The notes below the pieces were generated by a model. The model searched no databases and was not told the DNA's origin. It saw only the letters and a program-made list of their open reading frames with translations. This document shows positions 5,037-13,404 of a stretch of DNA of 13,567 nt, in pieces (position 1 is the stretch's first letter; every line of letters begins with the position of its first letter). Origin of the DNA: an uncultured Collinsella sp. (lineage in GTDB: Bacteria; Actinomycetota; Coriobacteriia; Coriobacteriales; Coriobacteriaceae); the NCBI GenBank assembly GCA_958407995.1, contig CATYJU010000049.1, forward strand, positions 1 to 13,567. Reading direction: 5' to 3'. The translations under genes were made by a program, and so were the position numbers.

Positions 5037-6884
5037 CTACTCGGACTCCTCAGCCTGCTTACGGCTGCGGATGAGGTGCGCCACGCCGATGCACAGCACC
5101 GCGCCACCAGCGATCCAAGTGAAGGTCACGCCGTTAAGACCGGTGAGCGGGAGGCCAACGGACTTGGTGTTGCCGACGGTGATGGTTACCGAGCCTGCGC
5201 TGGCGTTGGCCGTGGGATAATCCGTTGCATTGAGATTGTTGTCACCGGTGACATTATCCAGATTGCCGATAGCAATATCCTTACGGCTTGCACCAGTGAG
5301 GACAGCCTGAAGCTGAGCAACTTTCGTACCTTCACTGTTATACGTCGGTTTAATGGTGAAGGTGAAATCGTCAGCAGGGGTGTAGTTGCCATTCGAGCCA
5401 CTCGGTGCACTGACCTCATGCACCTTATAAGAGCCAGCATCAAGACCGGAAGCAGCAATCTCGCCCTTATCGTTAGACGTAAACTTTACGTACGAGGGAA
5501 GATCATTGGCGCTGTCCACGGATACGAGCTGGCCTGCGATGACACCTTCTCCAGCATCATCCGTCGAAGCGACGTATTTGCCTGCCGTATTCGAATCATT
5601 GGACTGGATGGTAAAGACGGCACCCTTAAGACCTTTCTCGGTACCCTGATCAACCTTGTTAAGGTTGAGCTTGAAGGTGAAATCGGCAACCGCGTCCTCA
5701 ACCGAAGTACCAGTTCCCGTGGCAAACGGGTTATTGGAGTACTCAAGCTTGACAGTATTGGGGTTACCGCCAACGCTGCCGTCATTGTTTCCGACAACAG
5801 CAGCACTGTTGAGCTTCGCCTTGTAGAAGACAACAATCGCGGTGTTGGCGTCTATGCTTGAAATCTCCTTGAGGTACTTGCCATTCGACCCTGCATTCAC
5901 TTCAATAGTCAAGGCAGTAGTTCCGTCAGCACTGATGGTCGAAGTTACAGTAAAGTTGTCAGTAATATCGATATATTGATCTTTGTTGTTTGAATCTTTC
6001 TTCACGGCATAAACTTTAGTATGACCATCAACATAGCTGAGACCCTTGGAAAGGGTGTCGGTGAACTTGTAGGAATAAGAGTCATAGCTGTCGTAGTTGT
6101 CTGCAATCGTGCCGGTAAGCTTATAGTCCACATCCTGATTGATCTGAGAGTCAGCGTGATCTTCCCAGCCAGTCTGATTAGTAATGTCGCCGTCCTTCAC
6201 CTTGGAGTCATCAAGGACCTTTTTCTCGACCTTGGGGATGTTGGTCTTCTCAGTTACAGTCACGGCTTCTCCGCCAACGACTGCGAAAATAGGAGACGTA
6301 CCAGTGTTAGGCTTACTCGAGTCGAGATTATCGGTCACAAACAGGTAGTAGCCATTGCCATTCGCCGCATTAGGAATCCAAGTATCGCCAGCGGCGATAT
6401 TTGTCGTGGCAGGGCTCTCGCTCTTAACGGCATTCGCAACTGCGTAGAGAACATTGTCGGTAGTGATTCGCGTTCCATCAGTCGATGTTGATCCTGCAGT
6501 AGTGCGACCCGCATGTGCCATGAGGAAGTCGGCGACTTCCTGGGCCGTAGGTTTGCTAGGCAGCTTATCCTTATCCTCCAAGCTGTTGTAACCCTTCCAG
6601 TTATTCTCAATGGCATAAATCACCTTCGTGCCAACCGTATCGCTCGCCCACGTAATGTCCTGCGCAGTCTTGCCGTTATTCGTGTCAGTAACCGTGGCCT
6701 TAAAGATCTGATAGGCCTTAAACTTTGTGCTCTGATTGCCCTCGACCTGGCTGATCGTGATGCTACCCTGAGTGCCCTCAGCTGCAAACGCCATGGTCAC
6801 CGGGGCCATCACACCACCGAAGCTCAGCGCTGCGGTGAGGCCGGCGGTTACTGCCAGGCGTGCGATGTTCTTGTTCATGCTCAT
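5037..6884 (-). CDS. LPLTG-anchored isopeptide pilin, probable backbone subunit
   Basis: 615 residues, exported and expected to be polymerised by the class C sortase. Signal peptide about 1-34 (RLAVTAGLTAALSFGG...MAFA/AEG). Then an N-terminal pilin domain, a D2-type isopeptide domain (about 217-398) beginning TNIPKVEKKVLDD, whose Lys218 is the candidate pilin-linking lysine, and ending with NPNTVKLEYSNNP. Next is a CnaB domain starting near LNLNKVD (Lys405 or Lys410 as bond donor), with its E-box Glu490 in YKVHEVSAPSG. The sorting signal is LPLTG (578-582), a hydrophobic stretch and a RSRK tail. I chose the ATG at 6884 because GGAGG (complement of 6893-6897) lies 8 bases upstream, the same spacing as in both pilin genes upstream. 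It is last in the operon, paralogous to its neighbour, and clearly lower in GC. Confidence 0.9.
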   Translation of the reverse strand: MSMNKNIARLAVTAGLTAALSFGGVMAPVTMAFAAEGTQGSITISQVEGNQSTKFKAYQIFKATVTDTNNGKTAQDITWASDTVGTKVIYAIENNWKGYNSLEDKDKLPSKPTAQEVADFLMAHAGRTTAGSTSTDGTRITTDNVLYAVANAVKSESPATTNIAAGDTWIPNAANGNGYYLFVTDNLDSSKPNTGTSPIFAVVGGEAVTVTEKTNIPKVEKKVLDDSKVKDGDITNQTGWEDHADSQINQDVDYKLTGTIADNYDSYDSYSYKFTDTLSKGLSYVDGHTKVYAVKKDSNNKDQYIDITDNFTVTSTISADGTTALTIEVNAGSNGKYLKEISSIDANTAIVVFYKAKLNSAAVVGNNDGSVGGNPNTVKLEYSNNPFATGTGTSVEDAVADFTFKLNLNKVDQGTEKGLKGAVFTIQSNDSNTAGKYVASTDDAGEGVIAGQLVSVDSANDLPSYVKFTSNDKGEIAASGLDAGSYKVHEVSAPSGSNGNYTPADDFTFTIKPTYNSEGTKVAQLQAVLTGASRKDIAIGNLDNVTGDNNLNATDYPTANASAGSVTITVGNTKSVGLPLTGLNGVTFTWIAGGAVLCIGVAHLIRSRKQAEESE

Positions 6885-6967
6885 CTTCTTTTCCTCCATT
6901 TTCCGGTTGATTCCCATTCGATCGGTCATCATCTGTCTGTGTCTTAGCATCTACTTCGTTACGTCTC

Positions 6968-6986
6968 GCCCCGCTCTCTGTGGGGC
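6968..6986 (-). other. Intercistronic hairpin between the two pilin genes
   Basis: GCCCC/GGGGC stem with a 9-base loop in the 108-base gap 6885-6992, just after the MPSTG pilin stop. No T-run follows, so it is more likely a processing or stability element, perhaps raising the level of the backbone message, than a terminator. No promoter is evident in the gap. Confidence 0.35.
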
Positions 6987-6992
6987 TGCCAG

Positions 6993-8657
6993 CTACTCTT
7001 TATGGCTGCCACCTCCCCGCTTGATCAGGAGCGCGACCACGAGGAGTGCGGCTCCGGCGACCGCTGCGGCGGCCGCGGCGTACATTGCCATATCGCCTGT
7101 CGAGGGCATAAAGCCTCCGGTGATAGTGCTAGGGGGCGTGCCTGTGGGCGTGTTGATGAGCGACGCCTCCAGGCTGCCCGTCGACCCGTCCGCGCTATCG
7201 GCGCGCAGGGGCGACTCGGCGGTGATGGTGAGCTTGGGCTTGGCGGCGGCCACCTGGTCGACGTCCAGGCCCTCGGCCTTGACCGTCACGGAGCGCGTGC
7301 CCTCAAAGGCGGTGTAGCCCTTGGGTGCCTTGAGCTCGCGGACCTCCAGCTTGCCCGAGTCCACGCCCGAGACGGTCACGCGGCCGTCCTCGCCCGTGGT
7401 GACGGTGGCCTTGCCCTCCGCGTCCCACGTGCCATCGGCCGCGAGCGTGCGACCGCGGTCGTCGGTGATGCTCAGGACCGCCCCGGGCAGCGGCTTGTCG
7501 CCGTCGCTGCCGCGCTTGGTGAGCGCGAGATCCCAGGTGTAGGCCGTCGCGTCATCGCTCGGCGTGCGGGTAAAGCCGGCGTCGCCGGACTGGTCGGCAA
7601 AGGGAGAGCGCGGGTAGCGCAGGTAGACCTCGTTGGGGTTGCCCTTCGCGATGCCGTGGTTGCACGCGCTGTTGAGCGGTGCGTTGTACACGGCGACCAC
7701 GCGGGCGCCCGCGGTGAAGGCATCGGCCCCGCCGAGCGCGGCGATGAGGTCGCCGGTGCGCACGGTAAAGGTTCCGTCGGCCGCTACCTTGGTGGCGCAC
7801 TGGGCCGTGATGTCGGTCCAGCCCTTCGCGGGCTCGGTGCCGGCGCGGCCGTCCTTGTCGGCCGGGACGGCGTCGAAGCCGCCGTCCGCGCCCGCTGCCA
7901 CGTACACGCGCATGCTCGCGGCCACCTTGGAGGAGTCGAGCCCCGCGCCCATGGTGTCGACGAACCGCACCGTATAGGTGTCGTAGGCGGTGAGTCCCGC
8001 CGGGACCGTGGCCGAGAGGCGCCAGTACAGGTCGTCGGCGACCGTGGCGTCGGCGGCCTTCTGCCAGGCGGAGGTGCTGTCCTCCAGCACGTGCTTGGCC
8101 ACCTTGGGCGTCGCGGCCTTGGGCTTGACGGTGACGGCGCTGCCGCCGACCAGGGCCATGATCGGCGCGGTGCCGGCCTCGTTCTGGGCGATGGCGTCGT
8201 CGGCGACGATGAGCCAGTATCCGCTGGTCAGCTCGGCCGCCGTGCCCGCGTTAAGGGCTTTGGACACGGCGCCAGAGCTCTGAAGGGAACGAGCGAGCTG
8301 TGCGCTCAGCGCGCTCGTAAGGTGGGAATCGGCGTTGAGCCACTCGGCAGCTTCCTGCGCGGTGGTCTGAGAATTGGGCATGCCCGCGCTGTGCAGCACA
8401 GGCAGGACGGCGTCGCGCGCGACGTCGTTTACCCAAGCGAGGTCGGTGGCGATCTTAGCGTCGTTGTCGCCGTCGACGACGTTGGCGCTAAAGATCTGGT
8501 AGGCGTCGTAGCTGCTCGCCACGGTGCCGCTCACCGTGATGGAACCGGTCGAGGTCGGCGCGGCCTGCGCGGAAGCGGGGAACACAACCGCGCAGGTGCT
8601 GACCAAGAGGGCGAGCAGCGCAAACAAGATCGGGAAGGAGCTAACTTTCTTATTCAC
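6993..8657 (-). CDS. MPSTG-anchored isopeptide pilin, probable minor or basal subunit
   Basis: 554 residues, a paralogue of the downstream LPLTG pilin: both share the N-terminal domain (SYDAYQIFSANVVD against KFKAYQIFKATVTD, TAQEAAEWL against TAQEVADFL) and the PKVxKxVL(E/D)DS junction. Signal peptide about 1-33 (ILFALLALLVS...ASAQA). D2-type domain about 183-368, with candidate linking Lys185 in TPKVAKHV and closing motif NPNEVYLRYPRSPF. CnaB domain from LALTKRG (Lys381), with E-box Glu441 in LEVRELKAPKGY. The sorting motif is MPSTG (517-521), not LPXTG, followed by an Ala-rich membrane stretch and IKRGGGSHKE. The GTG start at 8657 overlaps the adhesin stop and has GGAGG 8 bases upstream. 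GC content is far higher than in its paralogue. Confidence 0.88.
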   Translation of the reverse strand: MNKKVSSFPILFALLALLVSTCAVVFPASAQAAPTSTGSITVSGTVASSYDAYQIFSANVVDGDNDAKIATDLAWVNDVARDAVLPVLHSAGMPNSQTTAQEAAEWLNADSHLTSALSAQLARSLQSSGAVSKALNAGTAAELTSGYWLIVADDAIAQNEAGTAPIMALVGGSAVTVKPKAATPKVAKHVLEDSTSAWQKAADATVADDLYWRLSATVPAGLTAYDTYTVRFVDTMGAGLDSSKVAASMRVYVAAGADGGFDAVPADKDGRAGTEPAKGWTDITAQCATKVAADGTFTVRTGDLIAALGGADAFTAGARVVAVYNAPLNSACNHGIAKGNPNEVYLRYPRSPFADQSGDAGFTRTPSDDATAYTWDLALTKRGSDGDKPLPGAVLSITDDRGRTLAADGTWDAEGKATVTTGEDGRVTVSGVDSGKLEVRELKAPKGYTAFEGTRSVTVKAEGLDVDQVAAAKPKLTITAESPLRADSADGSTGSLEASLINTPTGTPPSTITGGFMPSTGDMAMYAAAAAAVAGAALLVVALLIKRGGGSHKE

Positions 8658-8670
8658 GACGCTCACCTCC
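8650..8670 (-). promoter_or_regulatory. Coupled stop/start and ribosome-binding site of the MPSTG pilin
   Basis: The adhesin stop TAA (8652-8650) lies inside GTGAATAA (8657-8650), which also holds the GTG start of the next gene: an 8-base overlap. GGAGG (8670-8666) sits 8 bases before the GTG, within the adhesin's last codons. This fixes the start and implies translational coupling. Confidence 0.8.
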
Positions 8671-11600
8671 CTTCGCATTCGCCTTGCGACGAATGTGCAT
8701 CCAGGCCGCAGCAGCGCAAAGCACCGCCGCGCCGGCAAGGTACGTCAGAGTGACGCCCGACATACCAGAAAGGGGCAATGTAGTGGAGTAGGTGTTGGTG
8801 AAGGTGGAGGTGGGGATGGCGTCGGGCGCGGCGGTGGAGGGTTGAACCACGACGCCCTGCCCGTTCTCTCCCAGGGTGTTGCCCATGTCGTCCTTCACCT
8901 GCGTGACCGTGGTGGAGGTGGTGAGGCCGGAGTACTTGCCATTGGTCATAGCGGCCCTCACTGTAACGGCAACCTGGTACTCAGCCTTGGAATAGCGCAG
9001 CTTCTCGACAGCGCCCGTGGCGGGCTCGACTTCCTTCACCGTGTAGGTATAGGTCTTCTCCCCCGTCGGGTTCGAAACGTCGATGGTGGCAAGATGGTCC
9101 TTGCAGAATGTGATCTCCCCAAAGTTTGCAACGATGTCGTTGACCTTGGACTCGCCCGCAGGCGCAACGTGAATGGTCGTTTCGCCAGGCATCGGAGCCG
9201 CGGGGTCGGACGTCGCCGCCGTAATCTCGAAGTCGAACGAAACATAGTTGCCGTTGTCATCCTTCGGCCAATCCGTATTGCGAACGGACTTGGTCACCGG
9301 AATCTGCACGGACGTAGTGGTGAGAGTGTCGGAGATGTAGGCGCCGTTCGCGTCAATCGTCGGGCTCTTTCCCTCGGTCCACGTAATGGAACCGTCCGTA
9401 TTGGACACCGTGAACTCGAAGACCGTCGTATTCAGCTCGTAACCAAGCGGAGCTTGGGTCTCTGTGAGCGTGTACGTGCCCGGCAGCAAACCGGCCAATG
9501 TGAACTTGCCATCCTTGGCGTCGGTATCGGCCCAAGTGGTTTCGCTCGGAGTCGATTGGTCGCTCACGGTCCAGGACTTCTCCTCGGTCGAGCCATTGGC
9601 ACCCAGTTTCGCAAGCTTCCACTCGGAACCAGCCAAAGGAGCGTGTTTTGCGTCGCCATCCGCCACCTTGGTCCAAGACACCGTACCGGTGATCTTTTTG
9701 TTGGTGATGGCGCCCGTGTTGTTAGGACGATCGAACGGAACCAGCAAGTTGTTTTTTGCCGTATCCACATAGCCATGGACATAATTCACCGACTCACCGG
9801 TATTGTTCATGGTTGCATAGTAGATCTTGTCGGACTTCTGGTAACCAGCCGGAGCAGTCACCTCTTTGATGTAATAGATGAATGCCGGATTAGAATCCGA
9901 GATCTCCTTACTCGGATCGGCCTTCTGGTTCAAATAGTTGAACTGAAGCTCACCAGCATCAGAAGCGTAATCGTTGGCACCGCCATCGGTCACCGTCACG
10001 ATTGCATTCGTACCCTTAACGGCATTTTCTACGGAGCCGTACACCGCCCATGCCGAGCCGGCAAGCAGTGTAGAATCGCCAGCGTCGACCTTGCTCCATG
10101 CAATGGCGGAGCCGCCGGGCGTATACGAGCCGGACCACGGGAAGTTGTGACGCTCCTGATCCATATCGATGACGGAAGCCGAGTTACCCTCGAGATTTGT
10201 GAAGTTGTACGCGATCTTAGGGTTGTTCATCATGAAATCTTCGCCCACGTACACACGACCGTTGGTGGTCACATGGTCATCGAAGCTTCCGTTGGGAACG
10301 AGAATCGATCCGAGCATAGCAGCGGCGGGGTCATCGTCGGTCCACTTGTTGTCCCCGCCGCCATAGCCCCAGTCGCTTCTACCCTCGCCCGCAATGCCAC
10401 CACGGATGGTGAGGCTCGTGGTATCGACAAAGTTCCACATGATGGACTGGGAAGCCGTCGCGTATGCTTCACCCAGTTCTCTGCCGGAATATTGAGTTTC
10501 GTAACCACGCGAAATCTCGGTGCCGTTCCACCAAAAGCGCCAGCCATTGTGGAACTCAATATTCGAAGATCCGGTAACGTTCACAACAACCGAGGCGCCC
10601 TTGGGAATACCCTCGAATGCGAAATCAACGCCACGATAATACTCGTTGTTGTATGTATTGCTCAGCTGAGAAGCATCGATGGTGAACACCTGCTGCATAG
10701 AGGTGTCGTCGCCCTTAAACGTGATAAGACGCTCGCTATTCTTGAATCGCTTACCATTGAGCGACGTATCGGCGCAGTCCTCATTGATAGTCTTATCCGA
10801 CCCATCAAACACCAGGCCATAGTTACAATCCGTCTTGTTGTACTTGTTGATGATGTAGCGGTTGTCCTTATCGCACGCCGGAGCAACACTGTAGCTCACT
10901 TCGCCCGTCCTCGCGAACGAATTCAGCTGCTTAGAGAGCGTGGTGAGATAGCCTGTCTCTCCGCTGTAATTCGAATAATCCTTGCCATTAATGTCGTTGA
11001 GGAAGTTGACTTGGTTGAACAGGGGGCTATCCTGAGCGTTCTCGCCCGCGTACCAATAACCCTGGGTTTTCACCACAGACTGGCGCCCGTTGTTAGCATT
11101 CCAATAGGAATAGGTAATGGGACCGGCGATCTTTGCGGTGTAGTCAAAGCCGCGGGGATCCGTTTTCGCCTGGCCGACCCAGGCACCCTTGTTCCAAGCA
11201 CCAACCGTCGCAGTTTTTGAGGTCGATCCCTGACCGGTGTTCATGTTCTCAATCAAGCTGGTTATACCGGCGACCGCAAGCACCGTGCTTCCCTCACGGG
11301 GACGAAACTGCGAGCCAAAGCCGACGGTGCCGAAACGGAAGCCCTCGCCGCCCCAACTATTCTTGATAGGATTCATGGCAAGCTTGCCACGTACCACGGT
11401 AAGGCCCTCCGCCTCAGCGGCATATGAGCCGGTGGGGGCGTTATTCGCATCAAGAGTTCCAGGGTCGTTCGGCTTACCACCAATGTACATGTCGCGGCCG
11501 ACGTAGGTGGCCACGCCGGGATCGGGGGTGGAGACATCGACATTCGTACCGATACCGATAGACGTGGGAACATAAATTCCCTTCTCCACGGTGGCCGTCG

Positions 11601-11922
11601 CTCTCGCTGAAGCCGCATTCGCACTCTGAGCCTGCTCAGCACTATTTGAAGAGCCAGCCTCGCCGCCATTGGTCTCGTCGCTATTCTGGTTTTCGGCATC
11701 CTCGCTGGTGTTATCTACAGCAGCGGACTCACTTGAGGAACCCCCCCCCATTACAGTTTCCTCGGTAGAAACTGTCTGGACGTCGTTGGCGATGGCCTGC
11801 GAGATCGGGGGCATAACGAGCGACAGTACCAGGCTCAGTACGGATGCTCCGCACAAAACGCCTGCCAGTACACGGCGCGTCGCTTTATTACTCTGCTTAG
11901 ATTTGTCCGAATTCGCTTTCAT
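8650..11922 (-). CDS. Large LPLSG-anchored adhesin-type pilin, probable pilus tip
   Basis: 1090 residues, first gene of the pilus operon. Signal peptide about 1-45 (RRVLAGVLCGASVLSLVLSLV...ISQAIA). A Ser/Asn/Glu/Gly-rich linker follows (about 46-108). The adhesin region (about 113-588) contains MWNFVDTTSLTI (495-506), GSILVPNGSFD (538-548) and GRVYVGEDF (555-563), like the choice-of-anchor A domain of surface proteins. Then two CnaB domains: Lys611 with Glu687 in YYIKEVTAPAGYQ, and Lys752 with Glu821 in YTLTETQAPLGYE. A FctA/Spy0128-like pilin domain (about 871-1046) carries TKSV and TYTYTVKEV. The sorting motif is LPLSG (1049-1053), then a membrane helix and HIRRK. GGAGG (complement of 11931-11935) is 8 bases before the ATG. 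Nine consecutive G lie in codons 58-61. Confidence 0.9.
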   Translation of the reverse strand: MKANSDKSKQSNKATRRVLAGVLCGASVLSLVLSLVMPPISQAIANDVQTVSTEETVMGGGSSSESAAVDNTSEDAENQNSDETNGGEAGSSNSAEQAQSANAASARATATVEKGIYVPTSIGIGTNVDVSTPDPGVATYVGRDMYIGGKPNDPGTLDANNAPTGSYAAEAEGLTVVRGKLAMNPIKNSWGGEGFRFGTVGFGSQFRPREGSTVLAVAGITSLIENMNTGQGSTSKTATVGAWNKGAWVGQAKTDPRGFDYTAKIAGPITYSYWNANNGRQSVVKTQGYWYAGENAQDSPLFNQVNFLNDINGKDYSNYSGETGYLTTLSKQLNSFARTGEVSYSVAPACDKDNRYIINKYNKTDCNYGLVFDGSDKTINEDCADTSLNGKRFKNSERLITFKGDDTSMQQVFTIDASQLSNTYNNEYYRGVDFAFEGIPKGASVVVNVTGSSNIEFHNGWRFWWNGTEISRGYETQYSGRELGEAYATASQSIMWNFVDTTSLTIRGGIAGEGRSDWGYGGGDNKWTDDDPAAAMLGSILVPNGSFDDHVTTNGRVYVGEDFMMNNPKIAYNFTNLEGNSASVIDMDQERHNFPWSGSYTPGGSAIAWSKVDAGDSTLLAGSAWAVYGSVENAVKGTNAIVTVTDGGANDYASDAGELQFNYLNQKADPSKEISDSNPAFIYYIKEVTAPAGYQKSDKIYYATMNNTGESVNYVHGYVDTAKNNLLVPFDRPNNTGAITNKKITGTVSWTKVADGDAKHAPLAGSEWKLAKLGANGSTEEKSWTVSDQSTPSETTWADTDAKDGKFTLAGLLPGTYTLTETQAPLGYELNTTVFEFTVSNTDGSITWTEGKSPTIDANGAYISDTLTTTSVQIPVTKSVRNTDWPKDDNGNYVSFDFEITAATSDPAAPMPGETTIHVAPAGESKVNDIVANFGEITFCKDHLATIDVSNPTGEKTYTYTVKEVEPATGAVEKLRYSKAEYQVAVTVRAAMTNGKYSGLTTSTTVTQVKDDMGNTLGENGQGVVVQPSTAAPDAIPTSTFTNTYSTTLPLSGMSGVTLTYLAGAAVLCAAAAWMHIRRKANAKGGERRE
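11741..11749 (-). repeat. Nine-G homopolymer in the adhesin coding region
   Basis: The minus strand reads ATG GGG GGG GGT, encoding MGGG at about residues 58-61, just after the signal peptide. Adding one G gives a TGA about five codons on; losing one gives a TAG about nine codons past the tract. Either change would abolish the adhesin. Confidence 0.9.
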
Positions 11923-12352
11923 CGATGTCTCCTCCCCAAGAGACCGCGATCTTGCTCTTTCACGATTAGCCTTGAGCGCGCAACCTATAATTGCCGCGCA
12001 CGGTATGCATATTATTACTCTTTGTTTAAACAACGAAAAGCCAGATTTTTATATTTTTCATTCTCGACTGGCTTTATTCTTGACATTTTTCCAAACTATG
12101 CAGTGCTTTATTCGCGTTTTCTTTTGGAAAAATGCAGGTAGATTTGTTAGCTATTTTAAACAGCTGACACTTTGTTGTTATTTGTACAACATTTTGTTTT
12201 AACCCACTCAATCTATGAACGGTCATTTTTCACCAGCAAACGATATGGCTTTTTATCTGACATAACAACCTACAGGCTAGATAGTCTATTTCTGGTGATG
12301 TGCGATGTTCACTCATCATCATTTAAGTTCGCAAGCAACTCCTCGGCACAAA
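11923..12352 (-). promoter_or_regulatory. AT-rich leader and promoter region of the pilus operon
   Basis: No gene seen on either strand. A possible promoter on the minus strand is TAATAT (12014-12009) with a poor -35 TTCGTT (12037-12032) at 17 bases. Upstream are two inverted repeats: AAAGCCAG/CTGGCTTT (12037-12044 with 12068-12075; 23-base loop) and CATTTTTCCAAA/TTTGGAAAAATG (12084-12095 with 12123-12134; 27 bases apart). TTGTACAA is a further 8-bp palindrome. The stretch is much richer in A+T than the genes around it. 12240-12352 shows nothing definite. Confidence 0.45.
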
Positions 12353-12414
12353 AAGCGTCCCAACAATCGGTGGAATCGCTCTTTTGCGGAAAACCATCGA
12401 TTGTTGGGACGCTT
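12353..12414. repeat. Long palindrome, module B copy 2 (reversed)
   Basis: Perfect 17-bp arms (12353-12369 and 12398-12414, core GCGTCCCAACAATCG), extended to 21 bp by three more pairs and a G-T. Read on the minus strand, the loop TTTTCCGCAAAAGAGCGATT aligns with the loop of copies 1 and 3, so this copy lies in the opposite orientation. Confidence 0.8.
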
Positions 12415-12443
12415 ATGATGTCCAGCCTGTCAGCCTTAGAGCA

Positions 12444-12481
12444 AACCGCCACAAAGGCGCACTGTCCCCTTCGTGGCGGTT
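12444..12481. repeat. Short palindrome, module A copy 2
   Basis: AACCGCCAC (12444-12452) pairs with GTGGCGGTT (12473-12481); after one mismatch AAGG pairs with CCTT. Relative to copies 1 and 3 the stem has A-to-G and T-to-C changes on opposite arms that keep pairing. It starts 11 bases past the HAD gene stop. Confidence 0.8.
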
Positions 12482-12491
12482 GCACCCGGCG

Positions 12492-13313
12492 CTACAGCAA
12501 ATGCTCCTGAATAAAGATCGCGATGCCGTCTTCGTCGTTGCTGGCGGTCACAAAGTCGGCGGCGGCACGGGTGGCGTCGCTGCCATTTGCCATGGCCACC
12601 CCCACACCAGCGTCGGCCACCATGCAGGTGTCGTTATCGGCATCGCCAAACACGCAGATGTTCTGGAGCTCCATGTCATTGAGCTCCGCCACGCGCACAA
12701 GGCCGCGCGTCTTGGACACGCGTGGATCCATGAACTCGTAGAGCCGCTGCGTGGTTTGCAGGGCAGCAGCCTTAACGGTGTCGTCAGCGAGCGTCGACGC
12801 CCGCTCAATCGCCCGCGGCATTACCTCGGGCGCCATGGTAAACATCACCTTGGGCTGCGGCTCGCGCAAAAACTCGGCAAAATCGACCACCTGGTAGGGC
12901 ACACCGTCGACGCGCGACAGGTGCTCGACGCACGCATTGCTCTCGGGCACGTAGAACACGCCGTCTCGGGGGCAGACGGGCGTTGCCGGAAGGTCCGCCA
13001 TGTGCTTGCAGATGCGCGCGATGGTCTCGCCCGGCAGCGGGTAGCTCAGCTCGTTAATGTCGTGCGCGCGGTCGATGACCTCGGCACCACCGCAGCCCAC
13101 GAGCACGTCCACCAGGCCTTCGATGCCCCAGAGCTCGTACATGGCCTCGGTCGCGTGGGCGTCGCGCCCGGTGCACAGGCCAAAGAGCACGCCGCGCTCG
13201 CGCAGGGCGCGAATCGCCGCCACGGTGCGCGGGGACACCGTGTGCCGGCTCGTGAGCAGCGTGCCATCGATATCGCAGAACACGGCTTTGATATGGCTGA
13301 AGGTGGTGTCCAT
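12492..13313 (-). CDS. Cof-type HAD-superfamily phosphatase
   Basis: 273 residues, a soluble Mg-dependent hydrolase of the haloacid dehalogenase superfamily, Cof (type IIB cap) subfamily; such enzymes dephosphorylate sugar phosphates, flavin or other small molecules, and the substrate cannot be told from sequence. Motif I is FCDIDGTLL (nucleophile Asp14, acid/base Asp16), motif II LCTGRD (Thr48), motif III Lys201 in RVSKTRGL, motif IV GDADND (223-228). All catalytic residues are present. I chose the ATG at 13313, preceded by GAAAGG (complement of 13319-13324), because upstream residues have no family match and run into repeat sequence. It is probably a single-gene unit bracketed by composite palindromes. 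Confidence 0.93.
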   Translation of the reverse strand: MDTTFSHIKAVFCDIDGTLLTSRHTVSPRTVAAIRALRERGVLFGLCTGRDAHATEAMYELWGIEGLVDVLVGCGGAEVIDRAHDINELSYPLPGETIARICKHMADLPATPVCPRDGVFYVPESNACVEHLSRVDGVPYQVVDFAEFLREPQPKVMFTMAPEVMPRAIERASTLADDTVKAAALQTTQRLYEFMDPRVSKTRGLVRVAELNDMELQNICVFGDADNDTCMVADAGVGVAMANGSDATRAAADFVTASNDEDGIAIFIQEHLL

Positions 13314-13368
13314 GGGGACCTTTCTGGGTTGTGCGGCGGTGTGGGGTGTATTCGTGAACGGCGTACAT

Positions 13369-13377
13369 GGTATACCA
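13369..13377 (-). promoter_or_regulatory. Possible extended -10 promoter of the HAD gene
   Basis: TGGTATACC on the minus strand, with TATACC at 13374-13369 preceded by TG and one base, 56 bases before the start codon. No matching -35, as is common for extended -10 promoters. Confidence 0.4.
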
Positions 13378-13404
13378 AGGCGCGCACGGGGCGCTTTGGT
13401 GCAA

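Noticed and set aside
8524..11220. Very long plus-strand open frame (898 codons) opposite the adhesin, and similar ones at 7002-8753, 4614-5861 and 230-1423
   Set aside because: They lie antisense to genes with clear signal peptides, domains and ribosome-binding sites. Their translations show no domain pattern, and they arise from GC-rich codon bias on the other strand.
12080..12125. Plus-strand promoter with perfect TTGACA at 12080-12085
   Set aside because: No -10 box at 16-18 bases and no plus-strand gene downstream.
12084..12134. Invertible (phase-variable) promoter bounded by the 12-bp inverted repeats
   Set aside because: The 27-base interval is much shorter than known invertible promoters, holds no clear promoter, and no invertase gene is nearby.
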